From: Bacteroidota bacterium
GTDB taxonomy: Bacteria > Bacteroidota > Bacteroidia > B-17B0 > Aurantibacillaceae
Assembly: GCA_013697245.1 (NCBI GenBank)
Contig: JACCXH010000062.1
Span: forward strand, 1 to 64,000
Length of the DNA stretch: 64,000 nt
Reading direction: 5' to 3'
Shown: positions 55,453 through 63,923 of the stretch, piece by piece
Layout of the letters: each line of letters begins with the position of its first letter
Position numbering within the stretch: position 1 is the first letter of the stretch
The notes under the pieces: generated by a model
Databases searched by the model: none
What the model was told of the DNA's origin: nothing
Seen by the model: only the letters and a program-made list of their open reading frames with translations
Translations under genes and position numbers: made by a program

Positions 55453-57354
55453 ATGAGCGATATAATACATCACGAATGCGGCGTTGCACTTATTAGGTTG
55501 CTAAAACCGCTAGAATACTACAAAACTAAATATGGTTCGGCAAGATATGGTTTGCATAAACTATATCAAGTGATGGAAAAAATGATCAACCGCGGTCAGG
55601 ATGGAGCTGGTATTGCTACCATAAAATTTGATGCTAAACCCGGCACAACCTACCTGGATCGTTTAAGGTCTATTGAACCAAAAGCTACACAAGATATTTT
55701 CGGTCAAATAAATAATTTATTCGTTAACGCACAACTCAACAATCCGGAAGCGTATAAAAGTGCCAATTGGCAAAAAGAAAATATTCCTTTTTTAGGTGAA
55801 CTCATGCTAGGCCACCTGCGCTATGGTACTTTTGGTAAGAACAGCGTGCACAGTTGCCACCCCTTTAAACGCCAAAATAACTGGATGAGCCGTAACCTGG
55901 TTGTTGCAGGTAATTTTAATTTAACCAATGTAGATGAGCTTTATACCCATTTGGTAGAACTTGGCCAGCATCCGGTAGAGAAAGCCGACACGGTTACCGT
56001 AATGGAAAAGATAGGTCATTTTTTGGATAAAGATAACGACCGTTTATTTAAAAAATTTAAAGAGCAAAACGATAAAAATTACGAGATCAGTAAATTGATA
56101 CAGGCCAATATTGACGTGGCTTCTATTCTTAAAGAAAGCAGCAAGCGCTGGGATGGCGGTTATGTGATGTGTGGTATGATTGGCCATGGAGATGCTTTTG
56201 TTTTGCGCGATCCGAATGGAATTCGCCCTGGATATTTTTATCAGGACGATGAAGTAATTGTTGTAGCCAGCGAACGCCCCGTTATACAAACTGTTTTTAA
56301 TGTGCCCTTTGAAAATGTAAAAGAAATTAAACCCGGCCATGCCATCATCATTAAAAAAGATGGTACATTAACCGAGGAAGAAATAATTGAACCTCAAAAA
56401 AAATTATCCTGCTCGTTCGAGCGTATTTATTTTAGCCGTGGTAACGATGCTGATATTTACAAAGAGCGCAACCAGTTAGGAAGAAATTTAACGCAAAGTG
56501 TTTTAAAGGCGGTAAACAACGATCTTGAAAATACTGTTTTCAGTTACATACCAAATACTGCAGAAGTGGCATTTGGCGGGCTAATTGAAGGCTTAGACGA
56601 TCATACCAATACCTGGAAAGCGGAAGAGATCTTAAAATTAAATGGAAATTTATCGGGACCAGAATTAAAAAAAATATTAGCCACGCACCCACGAATACAT
56701 AAAGTTGTTTTAAAAGATGCCAAGCAACGAACATTTATTACTCCCGATGAAGGCCGCGACAGTCTTGTAAATTTAGTGTACGATATTACTTACGGCACTG
56801 TAAAAAAAGATGTGGATAGTTTGGTTATTTTGGATGATAGTATTGTTAGAGGCACAACTTTAAAACAAAGTATCTTAAGTATTTTGGATCGTCTTGGTCC
56901 TAAAAAAATAATTGTAGTAAGTTCTGCTCCGCAAATAAGATATCCCGATTGTTACGGTATTGATATGGCTGTAATGAGCAAATTTGTTGCCTTTGAAGCC
57001 GCTATTTCCTTATTAAAACATCAGGGCAAAGAAGCGCTTATTCAGGACGTTTATCAACGCGCGAAAAAAGAAGTTGAAAAACCGAAAGAAGAACAGGTAA
57101 ATTTGGTAAAAGAAATTTACGCAAATTTTTCTGCAGAACAGATCTCTGATAAAATTGCAGAATTAATAAAACCTAAAAACCTTAACGCTGAATTAGTTCT
57201 TATTTACCAAAAATTAGATGGCTTGCACAGCGCTTGTCCAGATAATTTAGGTGATTGGTATTTTAGTGGTAACTACCCTACCCCGGGTGGTAACAAGGTA
57301 AGCAACCAGGCCTTTGTAAATTATATGGAAGGTAATAATGTGCGAGCTTATTAA
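55453..57354 (+). CDS. purF: Amidophosphoribosyltransferase, long Bacteroidota form
   Basis: First enzyme of purine synthesis, moving glutamine amide nitrogen to PRPP. At 633 residues it is longer than the usual 500. N-terminal glutaminase: ECGV with the nucleophile at Cys9, so eight residues must be removed to free the Cys; NRGQDGAGIAT near 47-57; GHLRYGTFG near 117; DPNGIRPGYF near 255. C-terminal PRPP site VILDDSIVRGTT near 456-467. The extra length lies in insertions within the glutaminase (about 90-115 and 195-225) and a C-terminal extension. The only other purine-type gene in the window is the probable purC at its right end. Confidence 0.9.
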   Translation: MSDIIHHECGVALIRLLKPLEYYKTKYGSARYGLHKLYQVMEKMINRGQDGAGIATIKFDAKPGTTYLDRLRSIEPKATQDIFGQINNLFVNAQLNNPEAYKSANWQKENIPFLGELMLGHLRYGTFGKNSVHSCHPFKRQNNWMSRNLVVAGNFNLTNVDELYTHLVELGQHPVEKADTVTVMEKIGHFLDKDNDRLFKKFKEQNDKNYEISKLIQANIDVASILKESSKRWDGGYVMCGMIGHGDAFVLRDPNGIRPGYFYQDDEVIVVASERPVIQTVFNVPFENVKEIKPGHAIIIKKDGTLTEEEIIEPQKKLSCSFERIYFSRGNDADIYKERNQLGRNLTQSVLKAVNNDLENTVFSYIPNTAEVAFGGLIEGLDDHTNTWKAEEILKLNGNLSGPELKKILATHPRIHKVVLKDAKQRTFITPDEGRDSLVNLVYDITYGTVKKDVDSLVILDDSIVRGTTLKQSILSILDRLGPKKIIVVSSAPQIRYPDCYGIDMAVMSKFVAFEAAISLLKHQGKEALIQDVYQRAKKEVEKPKEEQVNLVKEIYANFSAEQISDKIAELIKPKNLNAELVLIYQKLDGLHSACPDNLGDWYFSGNYPTPGGNKVSNQAFVNYMEGNNVRAY

Positions 57355-57389
57355 CGAATACCTCTTTTTCGCATACATCTCGGCCACTC

Positions 57390-57463
57390 ATTAAATTGCA
57401 ACGCGGCAGCATATTAAATTGCTCCCGCTTAGGAACTTTATTAAATTGCTCCCGCAATTTAAT
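57390..57463. repeat. Three spaced copies of ATTAAATTGC ending in a hairpin
   Basis: ATTAAATTGC occurs at 57390, 57413 and 57440. The last two copies extend to ATTAAATTGCTCCCGC, and the final one continues into GCAATTTAAT to form a perfect 10-bp stem with TCCC loop (57440-57463). The hairpin overlaps the stop codon of the lipoprotein gene. It may help end transcription, though no long T-run follows. Confidence 0.6.
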
Positions 57464-57791
57464 CTTCTAGTATACTGATATTGTTCAAACCGTCTATCTG
57501 AATGGTGCGTTTACCTGTTCCTTTTTTAGGAACCGAGATTTTGCCGGTGTAAACTTTTTTTGTTTTGGTGATAAATTTTATCGCCTGATCGCCCGAAGTT
57601 ATTTTTCTGTATTCTGTAGTTGCTTCGCGTTCAATCTTAGTAAAAATAATAATGTTATTGCCAATTATAACCGTATCCAGCGGTTCGTTATCATAATTGG
57701 TAATGCGGGCCTCATATCCTTTTCCGCAGGCTGAAAAAAAGATACAGGCTAAACTTAAAACAATTATAAAAAAAAGTTTATTTTTTTTCAT
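57459..57791 (-). CDS. Small lipoprotein of unknown function
   Basis: A 110-residue protein with lipoprotein signal peptide and lipobox FSAC (Cys at 22), followed by a short beta-rich domain (YEARITNYDNEPLDTVIIG, AIKFITKTKKVYTGKISV). No family recognised. It lies 16 nt downstream of smpB, likely in the same transcript. Its stop is embedded in a hairpin. Confidence 0.7.
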   Translation of the reverse strand: MKKNKLFFIIVLSLACIFFSACGKGYEARITNYDNEPLDTVIIGNNIIIFTKIEREATTEYRKITSGDQAIKFITKTKKVYTGKISVPKKGTGKRTIQIDGLNNISILED

Positions 57792-57807
57792 ATCCTTAGA
57801 TTTGTCA

Positions 57808-58260
57808 TTAAAACTTGCGATTCATTTCTCTTTCCATATCGCGTTTTTTAATATCATCGCGTTTGTCAAATAATTTTTTTCCTTTAGCTAATGCAATTTC
57901 CATTTTTGCAAAACCCTTATCATTAATAAATAAACGGGTTGGTATTACAGTAAGGCCCTGATCTTTTACTTTTCTTAGTAGTTTGTTCAATTCCTGCCTG
58001 CTTAATAGCAATTTCCGTTCTCGCAAAGCCTCGTGCTGGTAAAAAGAGGCATCCGCATATTCAGAAATATGAAGATTCTTTACAAACAATTCGTCGTTCC
58101 TGAAATAACAATAACTGTCTGAAAGACCGGCCTTGCCTTCGCGGATAGATTTGATTTCTGTACCCTTCAACACCAAACCGGCTACCAAAGTATCTAAAAA
58201 CTGGTAGTCAAATTTAGCTCTCCTGTTTTCAATGTTGATCGTATTGCTTAATTTAGCCAC
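57808..58260 (-). CDS. smpB: SsrA-binding protein SmpB
   Basis: tmRNA partner in ribosome rescue, 150 residues. Signature NIENRRAKFDYQFLDTLVAG near 10-29, VLKGTEIKSIREGKAGLSDS near 31-50, LHISEYADASFYQHE near 66 and the C-terminal KGKKLFDKRDDIKKRDMERE. The start is GTG at 58260, fixed by the conserved MAKLSNTI-type N-terminus. A perfect -7 box ends only 4 nt upstream, so the mRNA may lack a leader. Confidence 0.96.
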   Translation of the reverse strand: MAKLSNTINIENRRAKFDYQFLDTLVAGLVLKGTEIKSIREGKAGLSDSYCYFRNDELFVKNLHISEYADASFYQHEALRERKLLLSRQELNKLLRKVKDQGLTVIPTRLFINDKGFAKMEIALAKGKKLFDKRDDIKKRDMEREMNRKF

Positions 58261-58264
58261 ATAG

Positions 58265-58272
58265 CAAAGTTA
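58265..58272 (-). promoter_or_regulatory. -7 box directly before smpB
   Basis: TAACTTTG on the minus strand matches TAnnTTTG, with 4 nt (CTAT) before the GTG start. No clear -33 TTTG is seen at 19-21 nt. Confidence 0.55.
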
Positions 58273-58281
58273 CAATTAAAA

Positions 58282-58785
58282 ATGCAAGATTTAGCCATTT
58301 TATTAAAAGCTGTTTCAGTAAATGAAATCGAAAAAGTTTCAAACCTTGCTAAAATAATTTGGGCAAAACATTATCCCTCTATTATCGGTCAGGCGCAGGT
58401 AGACTATATGCTGAAGAATATTTACAATTACGAAAGCCTTTTAAAGCAACTTAGTGAAAAAAAACAAATATTCTATTTCATAAATGTAAAAGGTGAAGAT
58501 ATTGGCTTTTTATCGGTAACCCCCGAAGAACCAAATTGCTGGATGCTGAATAAATTTTATGTTTTAGAAGAAAAAGCCGGCAAAGGTTTGGGTACAATTA
58601 TATTTGAAGAATTAAAAAAAATAATACAACCAAAAAAGATCAGACTAACCGTTAACCGTAAAAACTTTAAATCCATTAATTTTTATTTTAAAAATGGTTT
58701 TAGAATTGAGTCAACCGCCGTATTTGATATTGGTAATGGTTATGTAATGGATGATTTTGTGATGGTTTGGGGAACCGACTCATGA
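58282..58785 (+). CDS. GNAT family N-acetyltransferase
   Basis: A 167-residue acetyl-CoA-dependent acetyltransferase. The N-terminal helix pattern AKIIWAKHYPSIIGQAQVDYM is near 24-44, strand IFYFINVKGEDIGFLSV near 64-80, the acetyl-CoA pyrophosphate loop as EEKAGKGLGTIIFEEL near 96-111, and a C-terminal LTVNRKNFKSINFYFKNGF. Substrate unknown. It diverges from smpB with 21 nt between starts, so the two promoters overlap coding sequence. Confidence 0.85.
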   Translation: MQDLAILLKAVSVNEIEKVSNLAKIIWAKHYPSIIGQAQVDYMLKNIYNYESLLKQLSEKKQIFYFINVKGEDIGFLSVTPEEPNCWMLNKFYVLEEKAGKGLGTIIFEELKKIIQPKKIRLTVNRKNFKSINFYFKNGFRIESTAVFDIGNGYVMDDFVMVWGTDS

Positions 58786-58847
58786 TAAAGGATTCATGAC
58801 TCAAGGCAGTGTTTTGAAAAATGTTTATTAAAACGTAAGCATTAAAA

Positions 58848-60875
58848 CTATCCTTTATCCTGCAACATTTTCTCAAGTGAATACATTTCATCACGCAAAC
58901 GCGCAGCTTCATTAAAATTCATTTCTTTAGATGCTCGTAACATCGCCGATTTTGCTTTGGCAATTTGTTTTTTTAATTCGTCAGCGCTCATGTATTGCAC
59001 TACAGGATCTGCAGCAATATCAAGGGCTTCAGGCTCTAAATATACTTTCACCAATTTTCCATCAATGGTTACTTCCGTTCCACTCATAGTTGGTTGCAAT
59101 AATTGTTTTCTTCCCGCCTGAACCGGAGTGATGTTATGTTTGAAATTATATTCTATTTGTTTTTTTCTTCTCCGTTCAGTTTCTTCCATGGTGGCTTTCA
59201 TACTATCAGTAACTCTGTCTGCATACATGATTACACGACCATTTACATTCCTTGCAGCACGTCCAACTGTTTGCACCAGGCTTCTTACATTTCGTAAAAA
59301 ACCTTCTTTATCTGCGTCTAAAATGGCCACCAAACTTACTTCCGGCAGATCTAATCCTTCGCGCAATAAATTAATTCCAATTAAAACATCAAACATACCA
59401 ACACGCAATTGGCGAAGTATCTCAACGCGTTCCAAAGTATCTACTTCGCTATGGATATAACGGCAACGCACATTTAATTTTGTCAAGTACTTAGTGAGTT
59501 CTTCTGCCATGCGTTTGGTTAAAGTAGTTACCAAAACACGTTCATCTTTCTCAACCACTTTATGAATTTCATCTAAAAGATCATCCACCTGGTTAGAACA
59601 TGGCCTTACTTCTATCAAAGGATCTAAAATTCCTGTCGGGCGTATCAATTGCTCTACCACTACTCCACCGGCTTGTTCCAGTTCAAAATTTGCAGGAGTT
59701 GCACTTATATAGATCACCTGTTTTAGCATCGCAAAAAATTCTTCGAACTTAAGCGGACGATTATCCAAGGCAGAAGGCAAACGAAAACCATATTCAACCA
59801 AATTTTGCTTGCGGCTAAGATCTCCGCCATACATAGCACCAACCTGGGGTATTGCAACGTGACTTTCATCCACCATCATTAAAAAATCATCCGGAAAATA
59901 ATCCAACAAGCAAAAGGGTCTTGTGCCCGGTAAACGTCCGTCGAAATAACGTGAATAATTTTCAATGCCACTGCAATAACCCAATTCACGCATCATTTCA
60001 AGATCAAAATTCACACGTTCTTCCAGCCTTTTTGCTTCTAATGTTCGACCTGATTTATTAAAAAATTCAACCTGCTTTTGCATGTCTTCATAAATAAAAT
60101 GCATCGCTTTTTGTAAAGTATCAGGTGCCGTAACAAAAATATTTGCGGGATAAACACTGAAGGATTCAAATTTTTCGATCACTTGATTATTAGCGCTATC
60201 AAAGGTTTCAATGCTTTCTATCTCATCACCAAAGAACATGATGCGCACGCAATAATCCGCGTAAGGCAAATTTACATCAACAGTATCTCCTTTAACACGG
60301 AAGGTTCCGCGATCAAATTCGCCCGTTGTTCTTGAATATAAAGAACCAACAAATTGGTGCAATAATTTATTACGTGAAACCAATTGCCCCACATGAATAG
60401 GAATAATATTCTTTTTAAAATCAGATGGATTACCCATACCGTAAATACAACTCACCGAGCTTACAACGATCACATCGCGCCTACCTGATAATAAAGCGGA
60501 AGTGGTACTTAAACGTAGTTTTTCTATTTCCTGGTTTATGGCCAGATCTTTTTCTATATAAGTTCCGGTAGTTGGCAGGAATGCCTCCGGTTGGTAGTAA
60601 TCATAATAACTTACAAAATACTCAACCGAGTTATTTGGAAAAAATTGTTTGAACTCGCTAAATAATTGCGCGGCTAGAGTTTTATTATGGCATAAAACTA
60701 AAGTTGGTTTACTAACTTGCTGAATTACGTTAGCAGCTGTAAATGTTTTTCCTGAACCTGTAACACCTAATAAAACCTGGTGATGTGTACCTGATCTTAT
60801 ACCCGCTACCAATTGCCGTATCGCTTCCGGTTGATCGCCGGTAGGTTGAAATTCAGATGTCAGTTCAAAATTCAT
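58848..60875 (-). CDS. uvrB: UvrABC excision nuclease subunit B
   Basis: DNA damage verification helicase of nucleotide excision repair, 675 residues. Walker A GVTGSGKT at 37-44; beta-hairpin region SYYDYYQPEAFLPTTGTYIE near 91-110; motif II LMMVDESHV near 335; ILREGLDLPEVSLVAILDAD near 505; QTVGRAARN near 540; C-terminal UvrC-binding UVR motif AARLRDEMYSLEKML near 657-671. Complete. The -7 box ends 4 nt before the ATG. Confidence 0.97.
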   Translation of the reverse strand: MNFELTSEFQPTGDQPEAIRQLVAGIRSGTHHQVLLGVTGSGKTFTAANVIQQVSKPTLVLCHNKTLAAQLFSEFKQFFPNNSVEYFVSYYDYYQPEAFLPTTGTYIEKDLAINQEIEKLRLSTTSALLSGRRDVIVVSSVSCIYGMGNPSDFKKNIIPIHVGQLVSRNKLLHQFVGSLYSRTTGEFDRGTFRVKGDTVDVNLPYADYCVRIMFFGDEIESIETFDSANNQVIEKFESFSVYPANIFVTAPDTLQKAMHFIYEDMQKQVEFFNKSGRTLEAKRLEERVNFDLEMMRELGYCSGIENYSRYFDGRLPGTRPFCLLDYFPDDFLMMVDESHVAIPQVGAMYGGDLSRKQNLVEYGFRLPSALDNRPLKFEEFFAMLKQVIYISATPANFELEQAGGVVVEQLIRPTGILDPLIEVRPCSNQVDDLLDEIHKVVEKDERVLVTTLTKRMAEELTKYLTKLNVRCRYIHSEVDTLERVEILRQLRVGMFDVLIGINLLREGLDLPEVSLVAILDADKEGFLRNVRSLVQTVGRAARNVNGRVIMYADRVTDSMKATMEETERRRKKQIEYNFKHNITPVQAGRKQLLQPTMSGTEVTIDGKLVKVYLEPEALDIAADPVVQYMSADELKKQIAKAKSAMLRASKEMNFNEAARLRDEMYSLEKMLQDKG

Positions 60876-60879
60876 TTTA

Positions 60880-60909
60880 CAAAGTTACTTAATCAATTGA
60901 TATTTTAAA
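60880..60909 (-). promoter_or_regulatory. Probable uvrB promoter overlapping the upstream stop codon
   Basis: Minus strand TTTA (60909-60906), 18 nt, TAACTTTG (60887-60880), then TAAA and ATG. The first three bases of the -7 box are the stop codon of the M15 peptidase gene. Transcription from here would give an almost leaderless mRNA. Confidence 0.55.
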
Positions 60910-61655
60910 GCAGCGAATTCTTTATTACAAAAATTAAAATGCCACCACTCGCTGGTAATTGGAAAGAAATTAGCCAGCTGCATTACCCTTCTTAACAATT
61001 TTCTGTTCTCAAAAGCTTCTTGCGTCAATTCACCGGTTTTTAAAAATTGCCATTCATAAACGGGTTGAGAAAGTTTTCCAAAATGATCAAATACAGTTCC
61101 CATGTCCAATAATTTATTTGTTTTAAGATCAATGATTGAAAGATCAACTGCGCATCCATAATTATGTAAGGAGATAGAAAATGGTGGCGATAAATACGCG
61201 TATTTAATATCCGGCGGCATATCCAGACTATCCCACATCATTTGCTGCACATGTAAAGGTCGGGTAGCATCAAAAATTATCAACGAATAATTTGCATTCA
61301 ATTGCTTCAAATAAAATTGCGCGTTACAAAGACGGGTAGCTACTTCGCAGGGAAAATAGGCCTTTCGCAGACCATCATACACGTTTAATTTTAAAAAATT
61401 ATCGGTTCCTGCATATTTAAGATCTACTTTTATTCCGCTATCCAAACTTTGAAGATCAATTAACTCATAGCCCTTAAATACATATTCAAGGTAAGAGGTA
61501 TCAACATTTATTTTATTCTTTAAAAGAAGACGAAGAGTATCTTTTACAATAAGGCGCGGGCGTTTTTCAATATGAGCGCCTTTTCCCTCTTTATCAGGCT
61601 TACAGCCAAAAAGAAGAAAAATAACGACCAAAAAATATACCTGATAAATTTTCAA
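60885..61655 (-). CDS. M15-family D-Ala-D-Ala dipeptidase-like lipoprotein
   Basis: A 256-residue VanX/DdpX-type zinc dipeptidase anchored as a lipoprotein (lipobox LFGC, Cys at 18). Catalytic features: Arg-containing IIFDATRPLHVQQ near 125-137, zinc ligands in SLHNYGCAVDLSI near 162-174 (His, Asp) and SEWWHFNF near 236-243 (Glu, His). Role: cleaving D-Ala-D-Ala from wall precursors or turnover products in the periplasm. It lies directly upstream of uvrB. Confidence 0.88.
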   Translation of the reverse strand: MKIYQVYFLVVIFLLFGCKPDKEGKGAHIEKRPRLIVKDTLRLLLKNKINVDTSYLEYVFKGYELIDLQSLDSGIKVDLKYAGTDNFLKLNVYDGLRKAYFPCEVATRLCNAQFYLKQLNANYSLIIFDATRPLHVQQMMWDSLDMPPDIKYAYLSPPFSISLHNYGCAVDLSIIDLKTNKLLDMGTVFDHFGKLSQPVYEWQFLKTGELTQEAFENRKLLRRVMQLANFFPITSEWWHFNFCNKEFAALKYQLIK

Positions 61656-61721
61656 AAATTAATTTTTTCTTTCTTTAATTTTCAAAGCAAATACTTAATT
61701 TTATATGCAAATTTAAATCTT

Positions 61722-62210
61722 ATGCCTTCGTTTGATATAGCCAGCAAATTAGATGCCCAACTACTGGATAATGCTATAAATGTAGCTAAAAAAGACATAC
61801 TTAACCGTTGGGATTTTAAAGATAGTAAAAGCACAATTGAGTTAAATAAAAAAGACCTGCTTATTAATGTTGCAACAGAAAACGACATGCGTTTGGAGGC
61901 AATATTAGATGCTATTCATTCACGCATGATAAAGCAAGGGCTCGACCCACGCGGTTTGGATGAAAGTAAGGATCATTATCCAAGCGGACCAATGCTAAAA
62001 AAAGATATTAAGGTTAGGCAAGGTTTGGAAAAAGAAGCGTCTAAAAAAATAATGAAGGATATTAAAGACAGTAAACTAAAAGTTACTGCTCAAATAATGG
62101 ATGAGATCATTCGCGTAAGCGCAAAAAAAATTGACGATCTGCAGGCTGTAATTGCACTTTGTCGTAAAGGAGATTATGAGGTGCCACTGCAATTTATAAA
62201 TATGAAATAA
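61722..62210 (+). CDS. yajQ: YajQ family nucleotide-binding protein
   Basis: A 162-residue protein of two ferredoxin-like domains: MPSFDIASKLDAQLLDNAIN, then RWDFKDSKSTIELNKKD near 24-40, and the conserved QGLEKEASKKIMKDIKDSKL and QIMDEIIRVSAKKIDDLQAV near 125-144. Some homologues bind cyclic di-GMP. The frame is open upstream to 61572, but conserved sequence begins at Met 61722. Diverges from the M15 lipoprotein gene. Confidence 0.93.
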   Translation: MPSFDIASKLDAQLLDNAINVAKKDILNRWDFKDSKSTIELNKKDLLINVATENDMRLEAILDAIHSRMIKQGLDPRGLDESKDHYPSGPMLKKDIKVRQGLEKEASKKIMKDIKDSKLKVTAQIMDEIIRVSAKKIDDLQAVIALCRKGDYEVPLQFINMK

Positions 62211-62240
62211 ATATTAAATGAAAATTTGTAAATTTATAGT

Positions 62241-62429
62241 ATGTTTAAATTAGACCGAACAACTCATTCATCAGGAAAGATCACAGATTTCAAAAAAGAG
62301 TCTGATAATTATAAACATATGACCTTACAACAAATTGGAGAGGTTTTCTCTTACTTACAAAGTGTAGCTTATAATTATCCAATAGATAAACCATTAAAAA
62401 TGGATAAAACAATTTTTTCGGTTCGCTAA
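62241..62429 (+). CDS. Small protein paired with a nucleotidyltransferase
   Basis: A 62-residue soluble protein (MFKLDRTTHSSGKI start; YKHMTLQQIGEVFSYLQSVA near 24-43; NYPIDKPLKMDKTIFSVR end). I recall similar small proteins directly before MNT-like nucleotidyltransferases in other Bacteroidota, always with the hydrophobic helix then P.KMDKT.FS.R tail. One nt separates it from the next gene. Function unknown; a toxin-antitoxin-like or substrate-carrier relation is possible. Confidence 0.7.
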   Translation: MFKLDRTTHSSGKITDFKKESDNYKHMTLQQIGEVFSYLQSVAYNYPIDKPLKMDKTIFSVR

Positions 62430-62430
62430 A

Positions 62431-62898
62431 ATGGGCAATGTTTTTAATGAAGATTTCCAGGATTTTTTAAAGTCCATTAATCATTCAAAAGTAAAATATG
62501 TACTGGTGGGAGGTTACTCTGTTATTTTTCATGGGTTTCCCAGAACTACAGGTGATCTGGACATTTTCGTAGAAGTATCAAAAGAAAATTATTTAAAAAT
62601 AAAACAAGCTTTTTTTGAATTTGGTCTTTCAATGTTTGATATGACTGAAGAAAATTTTTTATTGAATAAAGATCTGACAGTTTTTTCATTCGGCAGATCC
62701 CCTGTTTCTATTGAAATTTTAAAAAAGATCTCTGGACTAAGCTTTGAAGAAGTTTATCAAAATGCTATAGATACTGAAATAGAAAATATACCTTTAAAAA
62801 TAATAAATCTGAAAGATTTGATTAAAAATAAAAAAACAAGCGGCAGAGCAAAAGACATAAACGATATAGAGAATTTAGATAATGATAATCAGAAGTAA
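62431..62898 (+). CDS. MNT/DUF6036-like nucleotidyltransferase
   Basis: A 155-residue protein of the polymerase-beta nucleotidyltransferase fold. The active-site motif is VLVGGYSVIFHGFPRTTGDL then DIFV (GG near 27-28, Asp-x-Asp near 42-44). A third-Asp-region strand VSIEIL lies near 92-97, and the C-terminus KDLIKNKKTSGRAKDINDIE has the Lys-rich helix of AbiEii/MNT-like proteins. Coupled to the 62-residue gene upstream and overlapping hddA by 17 nt. No HEPN partner is present. Activity, if real, could be nucleotide transfer to tRNA, protein or a small molecule. Confidence 0.8.
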   Translation: MGNVFNEDFQDFLKSINHSKVKYVLVGGYSVIFHGFPRTTGDLDIFVEVSKENYLKIKQAFFEFGLSMFDMTEENFLLNKDLTVFSFGRSPVSIEILKKISGLSFEEVYQNAIDTEIENIPLKIINLKDLIKNKKTSGRAKDINDIENLDNDNQK

Positions 62899-63913
62899 AG
62901 CACCATTAAGAATAGGATTAGCGGGAGGGGGAACAGATGTTAGTCCTTATGCTGATATATACGGTGGCGCAATCTTAAATGCCACTATTGATCTTTATGC
63001 CTACGCTTCATTAGAGCCATTAACCAATGGCAAAATAGAATTCTGTTACGATGGCACCGACCGTTGTATTATTTTAGAAAGTAAAAAAGAATTAGAATTG
63101 GTTGAAGGATTTGAATTATTTATTGGGGTTTATAACCGTTTGGTAAAACAATTTAACCTCGACAAATTATCCTTTCGTTTAACATCATATATTGAAGCGC
63201 CGCAGGGTTCAGGCCTTGGAACCTCTTCTACCATTGTAGTTTCGTTAATAGGGGCTTTTGTGGAATGGCTAAAATTACCGCTTGCAAAATATGATATTGC
63301 ACATTTAGCTTATGAAATAGAACGCGTTGATCTTGGTATGAGTGGTGGCAGACAAGATCAATATGCTGCAACATTTGGTGGCATAAATTACATGGAGTTT
63401 TTAAGTAACGATCGTGTTATCGTTAATCCATTGCATTTAAAAGATGAGATCGTAAATGAATTAGAATTTAATTTGTTGTTATACTTTACAGCTACGCAAC
63501 GTTTGTCTGCAACAATTATAAATGAGCAGGTGCAAAATGTAAAAGATAAAAATGAAAAGTCGGTAGATGCCATGCATAATTTAAAAGAACAGGCGCATCA
63601 AATGAAAGACAGTTTATTACGTGGCGAAATAAATAAAATTGGCGAGATCTTAAATTTTGGTTGGAAAAACAAAAAGGCAATGGCTAACTCTATCAGCAAT
63701 CCTTTGATAGATAATATCTACGACACAGCATTAAAGAATGGCGCTACAGGTGGAAAGATCTCCGGTGCTGGCGGCGGCGGCTTTATGTTCTTTTTATGCC
63801 CCGGTGTTACAAAAGTAAAAGTGGCAAAATCGCTTGAAGTACTTGGCGGAAAAGTACAATCATTTAAATTTACAAAAGAAGGTTTAGTAACCTGGACAAT
63901 CTTAGAAAATTAA
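62882..63913 (+). CDS. hddA: GHMP kinase, HddA-like (heptose 7-phosphate kinase)
   Basis: A 343-residue GHMP sugar kinase: APLRIGLAGGGTDVSPYADI near 6-25, ATP-binding PQGSGLGTSSTIVVSLIG near 109-126, catalytic region DLGMSGGRQDQYAATFGGIN near 149-168 and C-terminal GKISGAGGGGFMFFLCPG. The N-terminal GGGTD and the MSGGRQDQYAA motif are typical of D-glycero-alpha-D-manno-heptose 7-phosphate kinases. GmhA, HddC and GmhB are not in view, so fucokinase-like specificities remain possible. Starts inside the nucleotidyltransferase gene. Confidence 0.8.
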   Translation: MIIRSKAPLRIGLAGGGTDVSPYADIYGGAILNATIDLYAYASLEPLTNGKIEFCYDGTDRCIILESKKELELVEGFELFIGVYNRLVKQFNLDKLSFRLTSYIEAPQGSGLGTSSTIVVSLIGAFVEWLKLPLAKYDIAHLAYEIERVDLGMSGGRQDQYAATFGGINYMEFLSNDRVIVNPLHLKDEIVNELEFNLLLYFTATQRLSATIINEQVQNVKDKNEKSVDAMHNLKEQAHQMKDSLLRGEINKIGEILNFGWKNKKAMANSISNPLIDNIYDTALKNGATGGKISGAGGGGFMFFLCPGVTKVKVAKSLEVLGGKVQSFKFTKEGLVTWTILEN

Positions 63914-63923
63914 AAATAGTAAT

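Noticed and set aside
61572-61721. 50-residue N-terminal extension of YajQ
   Set aside because: It is antisense to the M15 lipoprotein signal peptide and YajQ proteins begin MPSFDI.
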